Origin: Campylobacter sp. CCS1377
GTDB taxonomy: Bacteria > Campylobacterota > Campylobacteria > Campylobacterales > Campylobacteraceae
Length of the DNA: 64,000 nucleotides
Direction: 5' to 3'
Assembly (NCBI RefSeq): GCF_040008265.1
Contig: NZ_CP155620.1
Location: 1,550,001 to 1,614,000, forward strand
Below, piece by piece: positions 50,740-59,928 of the stretch. The notes beneath the pieces were generated by a model. The model saw only the letters and a list, made by a program, of their open reading frames with translations, was not told the DNA's origin and did no database searches. Position 1 is the first letter of the stretch, and the number at the start of each line of letters is the position of its first letter. A program made the translations under genes and the position numbers.

Positions 50740-52169
50740 AATTCATCCAATAATTTTGCAAGATTTTGATATGTATATAACTCTTGAATTTCCTTGTAGT
50801 TTGGTATGCTCTTTTCAGTTATACATTCAAGTATTTTTTCTGCAATTTTTTTATAATCAAGCTCAAAATTATCAATAATATATACTTCTTTTTCTATCTT
50901 TTTGTCTAAGAAATCTTTACTTATAATTATTTTTTTATCTAAGGTCAAAGCACTCATTACTGGACCAGAACTCTCCCCGTGAGGTTTTTTTCTTAATTGA
51001 ACTACCAAATCTACTTGATTGATCAGGTTATAAAACTGGATATCACTTACATTTTCATAAATTTCTAAATAAGATTTATTAAAATCATGTTTTTTAAAAA
51101 AATTACTAGCCCCATAACCAACAACTAGTAACTTTGTATTCATATTTTTATATTCATTAAGGTACTCTATTGCTTGAGCTATTTCTAAAGAAAATTTTAT
51201 TTCATGAGGAACACCAAAAGTTCCGATATAAAACTCACCATTTTTTTTATAAAAATTGCTAATATTTGTAATTTTAGGCAACGGTAAGAAAGCTTCAATA
51301 ATATTAACTTTATAATCTTTTAACTCTTTTAAAATCAAATTCTTACACAAACTATTATTTACTATGAAATTGAAAATACTTGTTAGTCGAACTATAACTC
51401 TTAAACTATAAATTTTTAATTCTTCATTCCAAATTCTAAATTCTTGAAAATTTTTTAACTTGATAAGCTCTGAACTAAACTCTGGATAATGCTCAATCAA
51501 ATATTTTTTCATAATTAAAAAGTTACCATTGCAATGAGAAAATAGCAAATTATTCAAATTAGCCTCATGAATATATAACCAAGATTTTTGCTTATTAATA
51601 CCACTTTTTGCCATATGTAAATACGGATTATTATGACTAGAATTTCCTAAAATATAGATAAATTTTTTATACAAATAACTTGCATCAAATTTTATAAAAG
51701 TTTTTAAGTCAAAAACATTTTTAGATAATCCTTTAGCAATACTTAAATCACGAATATCGGAAAATATATCGAAACACTCACAACCAACAAAAGCATTGTG
51801 ATTAAAAATAGCTATCCCTGTTTTTTCTGGTGGTAAAACACCAAAAACAGCACTTTTTTCTTTATTTATACTTTTTTCCATGTTTAAAAAAGATATATCA
51901 CTTTCTTTTACTATATCATGTTTAAATAGTCGCTGCAATATACCCTCAAATTCATTATTGCTTTTTGGCTCGTTTATAAACAAATCTATAATTTTATCAC
52001 TATAATGTATTTTTAAAAGTGACAATCCAAACAAGGAATATTTTTTACTTTTATTAAAGAGTTCAATTTTGAAAAAAGGGATACCTAATAGATAATATCT
52101 TTTTAATTTAGCATAAATCACCTTCTTAAAAATAGGAATTCCACATATTGCTATCAATTTTGTTTTCAT
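50736..52169 (-). CDS. GT4-like glycosyltransferase of the capsule locus
   Basis: The product has 477 residues from ATG at 52169, which has AAGGG eight bases upstream; a longer frame to 52202 would overlap the upstream gene. The N-terminal 55 residues hold three short repeats of a YxLxGIPxxKIxxxxKxKKY-like unit (YYLLGIPFFKIELFNKSKKY, YSLFGLSLLKIHYSD), as seen in other Campylobacter glycan enzymes. The C-terminal GT-B half contains GEFYIGTFGVPHEIKF, KLLVVGYGAS and VVQLRKKPHGESSGPVMSAL (donor-site Glu). It is co-operonic with TagF-like and GT4 genes. Donor and acceptor unknown. Confidence 0.78.
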   Translation of the reverse strand: MKTKLIAICGIPIFKKVIYAKLKRYYLLGIPFFKIELFNKSKKYSLFGLSLLKIHYSDKIIDLFINEPKSNNEFEGILQRLFKHDIVKESDISFLNMEKSINKEKSAVFGVLPPEKTGIAIFNHNAFVGCECFDIFSDIRDLSIAKGLSKNVFDLKTFIKFDASYLYKKFIYILGNSSHNNPYLHMAKSGINKQKSWLYIHEANLNNLLFSHCNGNFLIMKKYLIEHYPEFSSELIKLKNFQEFRIWNEELKIYSLRVIVRLTSIFNFIVNNSLCKNLILKELKDYKVNIIEAFLPLPKITNISNFYKKNGEFYIGTFGVPHEIKFSLEIAQAIEYLNEYKNMNTKLLVVGYGASNFFKKHDFNKSYLEIYENVSDIQFYNLINQVDLVVQLRKKPHGESSGPVMSALTLDKKIIISKDFLDKKIEKEVYIIDNFELDYKKIAEKILECITEKSIPNYKEIQELYTYQNLAKLLDEL

Positions 52170-52185
52170 ACTAACTACCCTTTTT

Positions 52186-53529
52186 TCAAATAAATCTAGC
52201 AAGCATTCTAATAAAATAAAATTTTGATTTTAATAGCTTCAATTTTATTTTATCTTTTATACTTTTTTTAACTTTTTGATTAGATTGTATTTTATGTGCT
52301 GCAAAATGAAAATCTTCTAAGTTGTCATAAAAATGTTGCATATATTGTTTTTTGTCTCTTAGGATAATATCCTCATTTAAAATCTCATTTACCTCAATAA
52401 AGTAGTTTTTCCAAGTAGGAATTTTATAAGCATAATCAGGAAAAATCGCCCTATCATTTAAAACATCCAAAATTGTATCAACCCAAATATCTACATTAAA
52501 TGGAGATAAAAATATAGCACATTCTTGAGAACTCTCATGATAAGCTGGTATATCAGAACATATAGTTGGTATACCCATAGATACAGATTCAGCTACAGGC
52601 ATACCCCAACCTTCAGTATATGATGGATTTAATGTAGCATATGATTCAAGCATTAATTTCTCTAATTGTGAATCTTGGATATTTTCCAACCTTTTTACAA
52701 ATCTTGAAACATTAGGTTCAACTTCAAAATATCTATCAAGCCAGTCAATCAACCACCCTTTTCTTCCTATAATGTAAAGTATAGGTGTGTGTTCTTGTAA
52801 AATAGAATATAATTTTTTCCACGCTAAAAACAATAATATATGATTTTTTCTTGGCTCAAAAGTGCCAACATAAATAAAATGCTTATGATAATCTTGTTTA
52901 CTCCATCTTGCCTTAAGAAAATTTTCTTCTGCTCCTATTTCTTTTGCGATAACTTTTGGAGGATTAACACCTATTTCTTTTGAATAATTCAAAACATCTT
53001 GTTTTACTGCTTGAGAAGTAGTAAAAATCAAATCCGCACTCCAAAGCATTAATTTCATCACACAACTATGCTGCTCAAAAGCAATTTTCCCATCTGCAGT
53101 ATACTCTGGATATAAAATAGGAATTATATCGTGACAAAAATAAATCATTTTGATATTATCTTTTATGGCAAATTTAGCTATAGTATATCTTCCTATTAAA
53201 AGACTATGAGTAAGATTAAAATAGGTATAATCTATGTCATCTTTTAAAAATTTTTCTACATCCATTTTTACATTGATAAAATCATTCCTATCAATATTGT
53301 AAAAAATATCATCAATTTCAGCCCAATTTTTTGCTATTTTTTTCAATACATCTAAAGCATTTTGCGTAGAATAAGTCTTTAAATAACCACCATATCCTCG
53401 AACGAAAATAATCTTGCTATAGGTTTTTAATAAAAACAGTATATAATATAAATCAACTCTATCCACACCAGAAGGTGTAAGCAAATTTCTTCTTTGATCT
53501 AAACGGGTAAAATCATATATAATAAACAT
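52186..53529 (-). CDS. GT4-family glycosyltransferase
   Basis: The product has 447 residues, a GT-B glycosyltransferase of group 1 (GT4). Opening FIIYDFTRLDQRRNLLTPSG places it in the subgroup common in O-antigen and capsule loci. Donor-binding motifs are FIYVGTFEPRKNHILLF near residue 205 and TLNPSYTEGWGMPVAESVSM (E-x7-E) near residue 307, followed by IPTICSDIPAYHESS. The C-terminus is basic. It lies directly after the TagF-like gene at 53532 (two-base gap). The sugar donor, possibly the GDP-heptose derivative, is inferred from context only. Confidence 0.86.
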   Translation of the reverse strand: MFIIYDFTRLDQRRNLLTPSGVDRVDLYYILFLLKTYSKIIFVRGYGGYLKTYSTQNALDVLKKIAKNWAEIDDIFYNIDRNDFINVKMDVEKFLKDDIDYTYFNLTHSLLIGRYTIAKFAIKDNIKMIYFCHDIIPILYPEYTADGKIAFEQHSCVMKLMLWSADLIFTTSQAVKQDVLNYSKEIGVNPPKVIAKEIGAEENFLKARWSKQDYHKHFIYVGTFEPRKNHILLFLAWKKLYSILQEHTPILYIIGRKGWLIDWLDRYFEVEPNVSRFVKRLENIQDSQLEKLMLESYATLNPSYTEGWGMPVAESVSMGIPTICSDIPAYHESSQECAIFLSPFNVDIWVDTILDVLNDRAIFPDYAYKIPTWKNYFIEVNEILNEDIILRDKKQYMQHFYDNLEDFHFAAHKIQSNQKVKKSIKDKIKLKLLKSKFYFIRMLARFI

Positions 53530-53531
53530 TT

Positions 53532-55130
53532 CTAACCTTTTTTTACTTCTTGTATACTTATAGAATGAAAAAATATTCCTAACATTCTTGAATCTTGATT
53601 TAATTTTAACATCTTAGGACTTATAGGAAAATGTATAATAAATTTTATCATAACACAACCTTTTTGCTGTGCTATCTTTTTTCTACTAACTTCAAATGAT
53701 ATTTTATTTTGACTAACATTCTTAAAAACATTGCATGATAAAATCTTCTTTGAATCTAGATAAATAGTTGCATCCAAATCCATAATACTATGAACTTTAA
53801 AATCAATCAGAACCCTTCTATAATCCTTAAAATTCAAATAAAAAGAAACCTCATCCCCTAAACTCCACCTTCCATGTTCTTCCCTTTTAGATAAACCTAT
53901 ACATCTAATATCTTTTGTTGTTGCAATAGGAAGTATCACATTAATGGGTGTAATAATTTTTGCAAATAAATTATTTTTCTTTAATGATTTAACAGCATTA
54001 TAGATATTTTCTCTAAAATTCTCTTTATAAGCGAAAAAATTGCTATTTTTTTCTTTAAATTCTTCCTCTAATGTAAAATTATTGTTAAAATAATATATAC
54101 ATTTATCAATTACATCCTTTTTGTTATAAAAAATATTATAAATTTGTTCATTTAATTTTTCAGCACATTCAGAATTTCTTCTACTCTCTTCATCTAAACA
54201 TAATTCATCTTGATCTACCCTATAAAATACAACTGGTTTATCTTTAACCATAAAATCAAAGGCCATGCTAGAATAATCTGTAATTAGCAAACTTGCTTTA
54301 TTTTTAACTTCGCTCAATTTACTTTGATTAATAGGTTTTAAAATATCAAACTGCCCATAGTTTTTCTTCTCTATTTCATGGTGTAAGGCAAAATAAATTT
54401 CAATATCATTTTTTTTTAGATAATTTAGCAAAACACTATCATTTAATAAATAATACCATGCTTTAAATAATTTATATTCTATAGTTCTACAATCTTGTAT
54501 CAAATATCTCCTAAAAGTAAAATACACTAAAACTATCTTCTTTTCACATTGTTCAATTGGTAAAACTTTATCCCATCTTGCTAAACCAAGCAATAGTTGC
54601 CTATCCTTAGGATAATTATAAATTGCTTCAAAATAAGCTTTTTCATGCAAATTTGAAAAAATAATTGCGTTAAAATTTTCATCAGATAAACTATCTGTAT
54701 TTTCCAAAAAGTATTTTTTAAAAAAATTAATACCATGTTGAGTATAAATATAGTGAATTTTAGAATTACAAAGAATACCACCCAATCTAAACTTAGCAAC
54801 CAGTATTTGATAAGAATCAAAGATATATTTTGCACCCATCAAATGCCATAAAAAATTCAAAGAAAGATATCTATTGTTGCAAACTATTATTCTATTTGGA
54901 TATCTCCTTTTCAATTCTTCATACAAATAATGTTCCCTACAAACAACATAATAAGCATTTTCTTTTTTTTTCAAAGCATATTCAAATAAACACAAATTAT
55001 CATTTAAATCAGAATATTTATTAAAAAAATTGTCTAGGAAAATCCATTTATCCCTTGTTAAAACATCAATATTAGAAACTTTTCTAACAATTCTACGATA
55101 ATAATAATATACAATTCGTAAAAAAAACAT
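53532..55130 (-). CDS. TagF-like CDP-polyol phosphotransferase (second copy)
   Basis: The product has 532 residues and is paralogous to the 49129 gene: TQHG at 130-133, GLARW at 172-176, LHHE at 249-252, LLITDYSSMAFDFMVKDKPV at about 281-300, and a beta-rich C-terminal segment (GRWSLGDEVSFYLNFKDYRR). Two such enzymes in one locus could act as primase and polymerase, as TagB and TagF do in Bacillus wall teichoic acid synthesis, or could handle two different phosphoryl donors. ATG at 55130 has AAGG upstream. It is the first gene of the minus-strand biosynthetic operon and is divergent from kpsC. Confidence 0.84.
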   Translation of the reverse strand: MFFLRIVYYYYRRIVRKVSNIDVLTRDKWIFLDNFFNKYSDLNDNLCLFEYALKKKENAYYVVCREHYLYEELKRRYPNRIIVCNNRYLSLNFLWHLMGAKYIFDSYQILVAKFRLGGILCNSKIHYIYTQHGINFFKKYFLENTDSLSDENFNAIIFSNLHEKAYFEAIYNYPKDRQLLLGLARWDKVLPIEQCEKKIVLVYFTFRRYLIQDCRTIEYKLFKAWYYLLNDSVLLNYLKKNDIEIYFALHHEIEKKNYGQFDILKPINQSKLSEVKNKASLLITDYSSMAFDFMVKDKPVVFYRVDQDELCLDEESRRNSECAEKLNEQIYNIFYNKKDVIDKCIYYFNNNFTLEEEFKEKNSNFFAYKENFRENIYNAVKSLKKNNLFAKIITPINVILPIATTKDIRCIGLSKREEHGRWSLGDEVSFYLNFKDYRRVLIDFKVHSIMDLDATIYLDSKKILSCNVFKNVSQNKISFEVSRKKIAQQKGCVMIKFIIHFPISPKMLKLNQDSRMLGIFFHSISIQEVKKG

Positions 55131-55208
55131 TACTTGTAACCTTAGCTAGATAAACTTTTATAATTTTATTTAAAATCATATTATGCAATACATAACTTAT
55201 TGAAAAAA

Positions 55209-55224
55209 TATAATATAATATAAT
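55209..55224 (+). promoter_or_regulatory. Overlapping TATAAT repeats upstream of kpsC
   Basis: TATAAT occurs at 55209, 55214 and 55219 as a tandem TATAA pentanucleotide array, 40-55 bases before the kpsC ATG. It is a good -10 candidate, and its repeat nature could allow slippage. The AAGGA site lies 13 bases before the ATG, longer than usual. Confidence 0.5.
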
Positions 55225-55263
55225 AACATAAAAATTAAAACCTCCAAGGAAAATTACAGTTTA

Positions 55264-57279
55264 ATGAAACAATTAAATTATTATGTTTATAATATTTGGC
55301 AAATTTTTACACACCGACAATTTAAAGGTTGGGGTTATAAAAAAACAGGAAAGTTTGCGAAATTTCTTGCTAAAATTTTCAAAAAAGATTTTATTTTGTT
55401 AGAAGATGGCTTTATCCGTTCTTTAGGACTTGGAGTAGAAAATTCTCCTAGTTTTTCACTTGTAAGTGATAATCTTGGCATCTATTATGATGCCACTGCT
55501 CCTAGTGCATTAGAAGAGATTTTAAACCACTATGATTTTAAAAAAAATCCTGCTCTTTTAGAAACTGCCAAAAAGGCAATAGAGCTCATCATCACCCACA
55601 ATATCTCAAAATACAATCACACCCCAAATGTCCCTCCCACCTACTTTACTAGCTCCAAAGAAAAAGTTCTAATCATCTCACAAACTAGCGGAGATTTAAG
55701 TCTAAAATATGGACTTGGAGATAAATTTAGCACAAAAGATTTGATAAATTGTGTTATCGATGAAAACAAAGATAGAGAAATCTACCTTAAAATCCACCCT
55801 GATGTGCTAAGTGGCAAAAAAACTTCAGATGTAAATCCACAAAATCTTCCAAAACAAATAAAACTCATTACAGAAGACTTTAACCCTATCTCTCTTCTAA
55901 AACATTTTAAAAAAGTCTATACTAAAACTTCTCAAATGGGCTTTGAAGCCTTGCTTGTAGGCTGTGAATGTATATGTTTTGGGATTCCTTTTTATGCAGG
56001 TTGGGGACTTACCATAGATAAACAAGCCTGTCCTAGACGCACTAAAATTCGTACATTAGAAGAAGTTTTTGCGGCAAGCTATATTCTTTATAGTACCTAT
56101 TATAATCCCATTTACCAAAGAAAAAGTGATATTTTAGACACACTAGAAACCATCATTGCTTATAAACACCTAGTCCTGAAAAACAATAATAAAGCCTTCT
56201 TTTTTGGATTTTCTAGGTGGAAGCATAGTTTTATCCCTCCTTTTTTAAAAGAATATAAAAAAGAAAATCTTAAATTTATCAATCCCATTTTTTCTACACC
56301 CTTAAAATTAGCTTTCAAAAAAGGGCTAGATTTACAAAGTGAAATTTTTATTTGGGGGAGAAAGGAATTTAAAGAGATTGAAGAATATGCTACAAAGCAT
56401 CATTTAAAGCTTACAAGAGTTGAAGATGGCTTTATCCGTTCCATTTCTTTGGGCTCTGATCTCACACGCCCCTATTCACAAAGCTTTGATACAAAGGGAA
56501 TCTATTTTGATCCTACTCAAAGCAGCAATTTAGAAGAGATTTTAAACAATCATAAATTTAGCCAAAAAGAACTTGATGAAGCAAAAATCCTAAAAGAAAA
56601 AATCCTAAAAACCAAAATCTCAAAATACAACACAACAAACCACAAAATCCTAAATCTCCCTAAAAATAAAACTAAAATATTAGTAATAGGACAAGTAGAA
56701 GATGATGCATCAGTACGCTATGGAGCCAAAGGAGCAACTAATCTTAGTCTCTTAAAGCTTGTAAGAAAAGAAAATAAAAATGCCTTTATCCTCTATAAGC
56801 CCCACCCTGATGTGCTAAGTGGTAATCGCGTGGGTAATATCCCTACCCCTATTGCAAAAGAGTTTTGCGATGCACTTGCTACTGATATTAGTCTAGCTTC
56901 TTGCATAGAAGCGGTAGATGAAGTACATACACTCACCTCGCTAAGCGGTTTTGAAGCCTTAATTTATGGCAAAAAGGTAATAACTTATGGTTTGCCTTTT
57001 TATGCAGGTTGGGGACTTACCATAGATAAACAAGCCTGTCCTAGACGCACTAAAATTCGTACATTAGAAGAACTCATCGTTGCAACTTATATTCTCTATC
57101 CTCGCTATATCCATCCAAAAACACTAGAATATTGCCACCCACTTGTCTTAATTAATATACTAGAAAAAGAAAAGCAAAAACTCCAAACCAATAAGTTATA
57201 TGCTTTAAAATTAAAATTTCATTCTAAAATCTCACGCTGTTTTCAAAAATTTTTAAGGTATATAAAAATTTTAAAATAA
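55264..57279 (+). CDS. kpsC: Capsule Kdo-linker transferase KpsC (duplicated units)
   Basis: KpsC adds beta-Kdo residues that link capsule to its phospholipid anchor, in partnership with KpsS. The 671 residues consist of two homologous units. Each has an LLEDGFIRS/VEDGFIRS motif (near residues 45 and 387), HPDVLSG (near 178 and 514), S/T-x-M/G-GFEAL (near 224 and 562) and PFYAGWGLTIDKQACPRRTK (near 243 and 579). The units are offset by 1008 bases, in frame. The gene reads opposite to every other capsule gene here, converges with kpsF, and is divergent from the 53532 operon. No full KpsS is seen in this window. Confidence 0.92.
   Translation: MKQLNYYVYNIWQIFTHRQFKGWGYKKTGKFAKFLAKIFKKDFILLEDGFIRSLGLGVENSPSFSLVSDNLGIYYDATAPSALEEILNHYDFKKNPALLETAKKAIELIITHNISKYNHTPNVPPTYFTSSKEKVLIISQTSGDLSLKYGLGDKFSTKDLINCVIDENKDREIYLKIHPDVLSGKKTSDVNPQNLPKQIKLITEDFNPISLLKHFKKVYTKTSQMGFEALLVGCECICFGIPFYAGWGLTIDKQACPRRTKIRTLEEVFAASYILYSTYYNPIYQRKSDILDTLETIIAYKHLVLKNNNKAFFFGFSRWKHSFIPPFLKEYKKENLKFINPIFSTPLKLAFKKGLDLQSEIFIWGRKEFKEIEEYATKHHLKLTRVEDGFIRSISLGSDLTRPYSQSFDTKGIYFDPTQSSNLEEILNNHKFSQKELDEAKILKEKILKTKISKYNTTNHKILNLPKNKTKILVIGQVEDDASVRYGAKGATNLSLLKLVRKENKNAFILYKPHPDVLSGNRVGNIPTPIAKEFCDALATDISLASCIEAVDEVHTLTSLSGFEALIYGKKVITYGLPFYAGWGLTIDKQACPRRTKIRTLEELIVATYILYPRYIHPKTLEYCHPLVLINILEKEKQKLQTNKLYALKLKFHSKISRCFQKFLRYIKILK
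55987..57072 (+). repeat. 78-bp exact direct repeat inside kpsC
   Basis: Bases 55987-56064 and 56995-57072 are identical over 78 positions, starting CCTTTTTATGCAGGTT. The 1008-base offset is a multiple of three, so recombination between copies would remove 336 codons in frame. A shorter 21-base identity (55794-55814 and 56802-56822) keeps the same offset. Confidence 0.95.
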
Positions 57280-57287
57280 CTTAACCA

Positions 57288-58241
57288 CTAAATATTTCCT
57301 ATCGCATAAAGTTGGATGATACCTACAACTTTTCCATCTTTACCTACAACAATTTCTTTGATTTTATGCTTTAACATGATTTCTTCTGCCTCGCTTGCCA
57401 TAGCATCAGCATCAACGACTTTCGGATCTTTGCTCATGATTTCCTTAGCTTTAAAATCAAATCTTGGTTTATCGCTCGCTTTTAAAGCACGACGCAAATC
57501 CCCATCTGTTATAATGCCTACTAATTTTTCATTTTCAAGCACTATACAAAGTCCTAATTTTCCACTAGTCATAACATCTACAAGATCATTAAAACAAGTT
57601 TCAGGCTTAACAATAGGAAGTTTTTTGGAGACCATCAAATCTTTAACTTTAGTTAAAAGCTTCCTACCCAAACTTCCACCTGGATGAAAAAGTGCAAAAT
57701 CATCAGGCTTGAAATTTCTTGCTTTCATCAAAGCAGCGGCCAAAGCATCGCCCATCACTAAAGTAGCTGTAGTCGAAGACATAGGTGCAAGCTGCAAAGG
57801 GCAAGCTTCTTTTTTCACAAAAATGTCTAAAAAATAATCAGCCTGTTTGGCCAAAGTAGATTTTTTATTACCTGCCATTACGATAAGTTTGATTTGGCGG
57901 CGTTTTATAGCCGGAATGATCTTTAAAACCTCTTCAGTTTCACCTGAATTTGAAATAGCAATAACAACATCCTCTGGAGTAAGCATTCCAAGATCTCCAT
58001 GCAAAGCTTCTCCGGGATGCATAAAAAAACTAGGTGTTCCTGTACTTGCTAAAGTTGCAGCTATCTTTGCACCAATGTGTCCTGATTTTCCCATACCAGT
58101 AATAACAAGGCGCCCTTTGGAATTTAAAATAAGCTCTACACTTTTGCTGAAATTTTCATCTAAATTTGAAGCTAAATCTTGTATGGATTTTGCTTCGGTT
58201 TCAAAAACTTCTTTGGCGATTTTTAAAGCATCAATTTTCAT
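57288..58241 (-). CDS. kpsF: Arabinose-5-phosphate isomerase KpsF
   Basis: KpsF interconverts ribulose-5-phosphate and arabinose-5-phosphate, the first step of Kdo synthesis. The SIS domain has VITGMGKSGHIGAKIAATLA near residue 48, ISNSGETEEVLKIIPAIKRR near residue 96, and SSTTATLVMGDALAAALM near residue 154. Two C-terminal CBS domains follow (TDGDLRRAL near residue 247). The 317 residues are normal. It is transcribed with kpsD 19 bases upstream and converges with kpsC. Confidence 0.95.
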   Translation of the reverse strand: MKIDALKIAKEVFETEAKSIQDLASNLDENFSKSVELILNSKGRLVITGMGKSGHIGAKIAATLASTGTPSFFMHPGEALHGDLGMLTPEDVVIAISNSGETEEVLKIIPAIKRRQIKLIVMAGNKKSTLAKQADYFLDIFVKKEACPLQLAPMSSTTATLVMGDALAAALMKARNFKPDDFALFHPGGSLGRKLLTKVKDLMVSKKLPIVKPETCFNDLVDVMTSGKLGLCIVLENEKLVGIITDGDLRRALKASDKPRFDFKAKEIMSKDPKVVDADAMASEAEEIMLKHKIKEIVVGKDGKVVGIIQLYAIGNI

Positions 58242-58260
58242 TTCGTTATCCTAGTTTTCA

Positions 58261-59928
58261 TTATAAATTCAACACAACATTTGTTGCAATGGCAATTTGA
58301 TAAAGAATTTGAGTCAGCATGCTAAAGACTTGTAAATTCTGGCTATCCACTTTTGGTAAAACCAAGATAGAATCCCCTGGTTTCATTGTTGCACTTCCGC
58401 CTCCCCATCCAGCACTGTATTTTTCTGCCTTTCCGTTTGATCTTATTAATAACACCCTTGAAGTATCTGCTCTATCACTATATCCACCAGCTAAATCAAT
58501 ATAATATCTCATTTTTTCTTTATCCATAAATACAAAAGCTCCTGGTAACGAGACCTCGCCTTGAACTATCACAAGATTATTTTTGCTAGGGACATTAATC
58601 ACATCGCCTTCTTCTAAAACAATAGAATCATAAGCTTTAGTATTATCAATAACAATTTGCCCTTTTGGCTCAACCTTTTTAGCCCTTTCAATAAATTCTA
58701 GTATAGTCTTGGCTTGTTGTGCTCTAATGCTAGCTTGCTCAGCATTGACTGAAGAGCTAGTAAGTGCCAAGGTTTCAAGTTCTTTAAGCTGTGCAGCTAT
58801 AAGTTCTTTTTGGGTTCTAGCAACACTTCTTCTAAAAACTTGAAGTGAATTTAAATCAGACTGCTCATTAGGATTAATCATTTCCGCTACATCTTTTAAA
58901 GTTGTACCTTTTTTTACCACAAAAGTATGTAAGCCATTATGCTCACCTTCTATATTAATGCTGATTTTTTCGGCTACATAATCAGGTCTGAATTCCACCT
59001 CATCGCCGGTTTTAATAAGAATTGTATTAAAATCTTTTTTGCTGTAAAAATTCACATGCAACTTATGATCTTCACCATAACTTCTCACAACAGCATTAGT
59101 AACAATAGGTTTTGCACCTGAAATTTTTGCTAAATCCTGCAAAGTTTTAACATCATCTGCAATTTCAAATCTAAACGGTCTTTGCACATCTCCATTAGCA
59201 AAAGCATATTTTTTTACATCGCCAACTAAAATCACATCGCCCATTCTAAAAGGGAAAAGGTTCATTTTACCTTGAAGTAAAAATTCATACAAATCAATAC
59301 TTTCGATGATTTTATTGTCTCTTAAAATTTGAATATCTCTAAAACTTCCATAATCTAAATTTATACCCGCTGCTTTGTCGATGTATTGGATAATAGAATC
59401 TGAGCTAAGTCCTTGATAAAGCCCTGGCTGATTGACATTCCCTGTTACAAAAACGGAGACATTTTGATAAATATTTAAGTCTGCATAAACAAAAACATTA
59501 TTTTTATAAATTTGCCTCACTCCTGTTTGGATAACCGATAATAAATCTTTATTTGCCACACCAAGCACTTTAATAGCTCCAACACGCGGTATGAAAATAT
59601 TACCTTGCGAATCTACAATAAGAATTTGAGTGAATTCTACGGCACCCCAAATTTTAAGGCTGATTTGATCTCCAACAGTAATTTTATACTCAGGATTATA
59701 AACATGCTGAGTAAATTGCTTGAAATTTCCATTGAATAAATGCGCGCCAAAAACAGGTGCAATAGGCTTTAAAGAAGAGCTAATATTTTGATCAGGCAAA
59801 GTTATAGAATTTGCACTAAGGTTATTATCTTGCATAGATAATTGGCTTTGCACTGCTGAAATTTGTGAAATATCCACCGCTTTAACGAAAAGATTTAAAA
59901 ATATAAGTGAAATTATAACTTTTTTCAT
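58261..59928 (-). CDS. kpsD: Capsule export outer-membrane/periplasmic protein KpsD
   Basis: KpsD is the outer-membrane polysaccharide export component of ABC-dependent capsule transport. An N-terminal signal peptide (MKKVIISLIFLNLFVKA) is followed by the Poly_export motif YNPEYKITVGDQISLKIWGA near residue 77 and several SLBB-type beta-grasp repeats (VTGNVNQPGLYQG, VQGEVSLPGAFVF, VLVGDVKKYAFANGDVQRPF). The 555 residues fit KpsD. It overlaps kpsE by one base (TAATG). No lipobox Cys is seen, as in other KpsD proteins. Confidence 0.94.
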   Translation of the reverse strand: MKKVIISLIFLNLFVKAVDISQISAVQSQLSMQDNNLSANSITLPDQNISSSLKPIAPVFGAHLFNGNFKQFTQHVYNPEYKITVGDQISLKIWGAVEFTQILIVDSQGNIFIPRVGAIKVLGVANKDLLSVIQTGVRQIYKNNVFVYADLNIYQNVSVFVTGNVNQPGLYQGLSSDSIIQYIDKAAGINLDYGSFRDIQILRDNKIIESIDLYEFLLQGKMNLFPFRMGDVILVGDVKKYAFANGDVQRPFRFEIADDVKTLQDLAKISGAKPIVTNAVVRSYGEDHKLHVNFYSKKDFNTILIKTGDEVEFRPDYVAEKISINIEGEHNGLHTFVVKKGTTLKDVAEMINPNEQSDLNSLQVFRRSVARTQKELIAAQLKELETLALTSSSVNAEQASIRAQQAKTILEFIERAKKVEPKGQIVIDNTKAYDSIVLEEGDVINVPSKNNLVIVQGEVSLPGAFVFMDKEKMRYYIDLAGGYSDRADTSRVLLIRSNGKAEKYSAGWGGGSATMKPGDSILVLPKVDSQNLQVFSMLTQILYQIAIATNVVLNL

